A stretch of DNA of 64,000 bases, taken from Balanoglossus misakiensis (lineage: Eukaryota > Hemichordata). The notes under the pieces were generated by a model. It was not told the origin of the DNA. It was given only the letters and a program-made list of their open reading frames with translations, and did not search any database. Shown in pieces: positions 61,010 to 64,000 of the stretch. The stretch covers positions 11,346,001 to 11,410,000 of the forward strand of contig CM082587.2 in NCBI GenBank assembly GCA_040954595.2, written 5' to 3'. How positions within the stretch are numbered: position 1 is the stretch's first letter; each line of letters starts with the position of its first letter. Both the position numbers and the translations under genes were made by a program.

Positions 61010-64000
61010 ACAATTATTTTTTGGTTTTTTTGGAAGCATAACTTAATGGAAAGAAGAGAAAAAAAAAACAATCTGGTATTCTCAGTTTGTTATATACCTC
61101 ATAAGTGATGACCATTTTTTAAGATGAAAATACATTTTATGATTTGCAGTTGCAATCATAAGTTCAATTTCATGTATGTTTTTGAGCTGAACAATAAACC
61201 CAGTGATATTCGGAATTCGATTATTTAATTTACAGTAGTAAATGTACATTCTAACTTGCATTGCTATAAAATTGACTATAAAAGTCTCGTTTGGGTCACC
61301 CAAAACCATACATAACACTGATGGTGGTTTTTTCAATTTAAGAGGGATACCCAACGTAAACAGTAGGTCCCTCCAGAGAGCAGTAGTACAATTGCAACTA
61401 TGAAATAAATGGTCGATGGACTCTGTTTCCACTTTACATAAATCACAAAGAGCAGTTGGAAATTTCTGTGGATTGTACCTGTTTAGCTGTTTGTTTGTAT
61501 ACAAAATATTGTGAAGTAATTTAAATTGAAAAGCTCTAGCCTTACAATGTATTGATAACTTGTAAGTGAAGTCATACATTTTTTCCCAGTTTAGATTAAA
61601 TATATTCAACATTTTTTCCAGTGTTGCTTGACTTTTTGGAGTCTCTATAATACGGTCGTTCAAATTACATTTCAAACTCTTTTTCGTTAAAGTGTCTAAA
61701 TTACAGATTGTGCCATTCAATGAAATACAAAGCTTATGTACACTATGTGCTTTGGTACAATTTTTTAACTTGTTTGGAACAGAAAGTGTCAATCCTAACC
61801 ACTTCAATTTCTGATTTAAATTCAGGCCTTTCTGCTCAAATACAGACCATGATACTCTATTAAAACCTGTAAACATGTCAGGGATGAAATTAAAGCCAGC
61901 GTCAGAAAAAGCCTTATAAAATACCGACTTTCCTCCAACGAGGACGTTTCTGTTGTTCCAAATCACCTGGTCTGTAGTATTTGGAATTATGTTGATTTCT
62001 GACCATGTGACAAGACAATTATTTATAAAACTGGAAACTTGGACAGGCAAAAGATTGGTGCGGAAGTTACATTTAAAAAGTAATTTTCCACCGACTTTCT
62101 CTAAACTGTGTAAGACAATGTGTTTCCAAGGGTGTTTACATTCCTCATTCAACAGGCGTTTAATCAGTAATACTTGCTTTGTTTTTATCATCACATCTAA
62201 ATTGGGCATTTTTAAGCCTCCTTGGCCCACCTCCCCTATCATTACATTCCTGCGAACCCGGTCTTGTCCATTCCAGAGAAAATTATAAATTAACTTATGA
62301 ACCCGACCTATTACTTCATTAGGAAAAATTACATGTGTAAGCACATATGTTAATTTGGAAATTGCCAATGACTTAATAACTTGAACTTTCCCAATGATGG
62401 TCAAATTCCTAGTTTTCCACATATTGAGGACCTTTTTTAGATTTTCGACTGGGGTAACAATATTTTTTTCCTGGGCAATTTTTTCATTATAAGAAAAATG
62501 AATCCCCACAATCTTGATAGTAGGGGTGGGCCACTTTACCCCGAACGCCTCATCTTTTCGAAGTCTCCATTTCCCAAGCCAAACAGCTTCTGTCTTATCT
62601 TTGTTGACTTTCAAACCAGAAGCATTATAAAAGGAAGTTAACATTTCAAAAACAATTCTTACAGAGTTTTCATTTGATAAAAAACAGGTCATATCGTCGG
62701 CGAACGCCGACTCCTTAATTTCAACACTGCCAATATTGATACCACTAATTTGCCGGTTATTTCTTATTGAATGCAAGAGTGTTTCTAAAACCAGAATAAA
62801 TAACATAGGTGACAAAGGGTCGCCTTGGCGCACTCCCTTCTCAAGCTTAAAATAGCCAGTCCCAAACCCATTGTTCATTACAGTGCTTTCAATGTTAAAA
62901 TATAAGGCTTTAACCCAGTTGATGAAGGACACTCCAAAATTAAAGGATGACAATGTATTGTAGAGATAATCCCAACTTACAGTGTCAAAAGCTTTTTCGA
63001 AATCTATGGCTAATAAAATTGCTGGAATATCAGCATTACAGGTGTGATGAAAAATCTCATCTATCAAACGGATATAATCACCAATGTTTCTCCCCCGGAC
63101 AAAGGCCGCTTGGGAGTCACCAATTAAGCAGGGCAAAACTTTCTCAATACGTTTAACAAGGCATTTTGAAGCAAGCATCATGTCAACATTCATAAGGGAG
63201 ATTGGTCTCCAATTTTTCAGATAGAGTTGATCCTTCCCAGGTTTATCAATCAGAGTTATGACACTCTGTTTCTGTGAATTTGAAAATTCCCCCGTTCTGT
63301 AACCATAATTGAGAGAATTCAAAACTAAATTCCCCACCTGTGGCCAAAACGCCACGTAAAATTCTTTTGTAAGGCCATCATTGCCGGGGCGTTTGTTGTC
63401 TGGAAGGGAGAGAAGAACAGAGAAAACTTCCCCAGGGGTCAAAGGACCCTCACACAAAACTTTATCATTCTCTGACAACATTGGTAAATTTGCATCCAGG
63501 AAATAATGCACATCGTTGGAGTTTGTGGCGCACCTTGAGTAAAGCTTGGCATAAAACTGCTTAATTTCACACAAAATATTATTTGGGTTGTCTATAATTG
63601 TATACTCATCTTTCTTCAAATTGCTGATACTCGAGTTGCGTTTATTTACCTTTTCCAAACCTAAAAAGAACTTGTTACATTTTTCACCTTTCTCGTACCA
63701 ATTAATCCTGGATCTTACGACCGCTCCTTCTGTAATATAATCATAAACTTTCTCCAAATCACTCTTTGCTGACTCGAGCATCTCGTAATTTTGCACTGTA
63801 GGATGATCAGAACAAAGACCCTCAAGAAAATTCACCGACAGTTCAAGATTCTGTAAATTCTGTCTACGTTTTTTCGCCACTGTTTTGCTGTAGTCAATCA
63901 CAAAACCTCTAATCTTAAATTTTATGAAGTCCCAACGAACCCCATCATTTAACCTAGTGGATTCACTAATCCACTCGTCAATATTATCGTGCAGAATGGT
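60908..64000 (-). mobile_element. L1/Tx1-type LINE, 3' part, continuing beyond the window
   Basis: The 3' end is a 23-bp T run (60908-60930), i.e. a poly(A) tail on the minus strand, directly joined to satellite. About 150 bp of 3' UTR follow, including an internal 26-bp A run on the plus strand (60982-61007), then ORF2. The 5' half, with the endonuclease, lies outside. The TSD cannot be checked here. Confidence 0.88.
61082..64000 (-). CDS. L1/Tx1-type LINE ORF2 (reverse transcriptase part), open to the window edge
   Basis: The frame is open for 973 codons to the edge of the window, so the true start is outside; the GTG at 63901 is not a start. Visible in order: NWYEKGEKCNKFFLGLEK, KRPGNDGLTKEFY, NWRPISLMNVD, QAAFVRGRNIGDYIRLIDEI, LAIDFEKAFDTVSW (catalytic Asp), GVRQGDPLSPMLF, SAFADDMTCFL (F/YADD box), LKVNKDKTEAVWLG, and a C-terminal zinc-knuckle-like CDLCKVETESIDHLFHSCNC. 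This order and the poly(A) tail fit the L1/Tx1 group rather than CR1. No lesion is seen, so the copy is young and could be active if the 5' part is complete. It reverse transcribes its own RNA at nicked chromosomal DNA. Confidence 0.88.
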   Translation of the reverse strand, partial: TILHDNIDEWISESTRLNDGVRWDFIKFKIRGFVIDYSKTVAKKRRQNLQNLELSVNFLEGLCSDHPTVQNYEMLESAKSDLEKVYDYITEGAVVRSRINWYEKGEKCNKFFLGLEKVNKRNSSISNLKKDEYTIIDNPNNILCEIKQFYAKLYSRCATNSNDVHYFLDANLPMLSENDKVLCEGPLTPGEVFSVLLSLPDNKRPGNDGLTKEFYVAFWPQVGNLVLNSLNYGYRTGEFSNSQKQSVITLIDKPGKDQLYLKNWRPISLMNVDMMLASKCLVKRIEKVLPCLIGDSQAAFVRGRNIGDYIRLIDEIFHHTCNADIPAILLAIDFEKAFDTVSWDYLYNTLSSFNFGVSFINWVKALYFNIESTVMNNGFGTGYFKLEKGVRQGDPLSPMLFILVLETLLHSIRNNRQISGINIGSVEIKESAFADDMTCFLSNENSVRIVFEMLTSFYNASGLKVNKDKTEAVWLGKWRLRKDEAFGVKWPTPTIKIVGIHFSYNEKIAQEKNIVTPVENLKKVLNMWKTRNLTIIGKVQVIKSLAISKLTYVLTHVIFPNEVIGRVHKLIYNFLWNGQDRVRRNVMIGEVGQGGLKMPNLDVMIKTKQVLLIKRLLNEECKHPWKHIVLHSLEKVGGKLLFKCNFRTNLLPVQVSSFINNCLVTWSEINIIPNTTDQVIWNNRNVLVGGKSVFYKAFSDAGFNFIPDMFTGFNRVSWSVFEQKGLNLNQKLKWLGLTLSVPNKLKNCTKAHSVHKLCISLNGTICNLDTLTKKSLKCNLNDRIIETPKSQATLEKMLNIFNLNWEKMYDFTYKLSIHCKARAFQFKLLHNILYTNKQLNRYNPQKFPTALCDLCKVETESIDHLFHSCNCTTALWRDLLFTLGIPLKLKKPPSVLCMVLGDPNETFIVNFIAMQVRMYIYYCKLNNRIPNITGFIVQLKNIHEIELMIATANHKMYFHLKKWSSLMRYITN

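Overview
The window is eukaryotic, almost certainly from an invertebrate animal. It shows spliced genes with GT-AG introns, a BEL/Pao LTR retrotransposon, CR1/L2-type and L1/Tx1-type LINEs, fold-back MITEs and a long tandem satellite. I cannot name the species, and I see no convincing host gene. The base landscape is one large array of a ~2.05 kb satellite into which mobile elements have inserted.

Layout: satellite block 1 (1-14962); a 24.4 kb TIR-bounded DNA transposon (14963-39337, TSD CGTT); satellite block 2 (39342-42879); a ~0.95 kb TIR/palindrome element (42880-43834); satellite block 3 (43835-45185); a BEL/Pao retrotransposon on the minus strand with a 1750-codon open pol ORF and one LTR (45186-51030); satellite block 4 (51031-60907); and an L1/Tx1-like LINE on the minus strand, poly(A) end first, running off the window (60908-64000).

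The most notable item is the 24.4 kb element. Its ends are 33-bp inverted repeats with one mismatch (AACACGATTGG...), flanked by CGTT, and removing it restores an uninterrupted satellite unit. It carries two divergent, intron-rich genes on either side of a ~5.5 kb shared 5' region. Gene A (minus, 10 exons, about 901 codons) resembles the DUF7869 type of eukaryotic mobile-element protein. It has a CxxC knuckle, DGMDQ, MDNCYRENKN and GHTHEDID motifs that look like a DDE/D catalytic triad, and a C-terminal Tudor/chromo-like stretch. Gene B (plus, 8 exons, 630 aa, open throughout) has a region that looks like a ParB/sulfiredoxin-fold domain. In this copy gene A is dead: two in-frame stops plus a CR1/L2 LINE inserted in exon 7 with TSD ACATG. 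Gene B has no visible lesion. A 39/45-bp minisatellite of about 49 units lies just inside the left end, and fold-back elements sit in the central region and in gene B introns.

The satellite unit is hierarchical: about eleven ~80-bp subrepeats in a GC-richer half, and three diverged ~330-bp modules in an AT-rich half. Several units have lost exactly two subrepeats. Domain and family names come from motif reading without database searches. Exon boundaries come from splice consensus plus reading-frame continuity.
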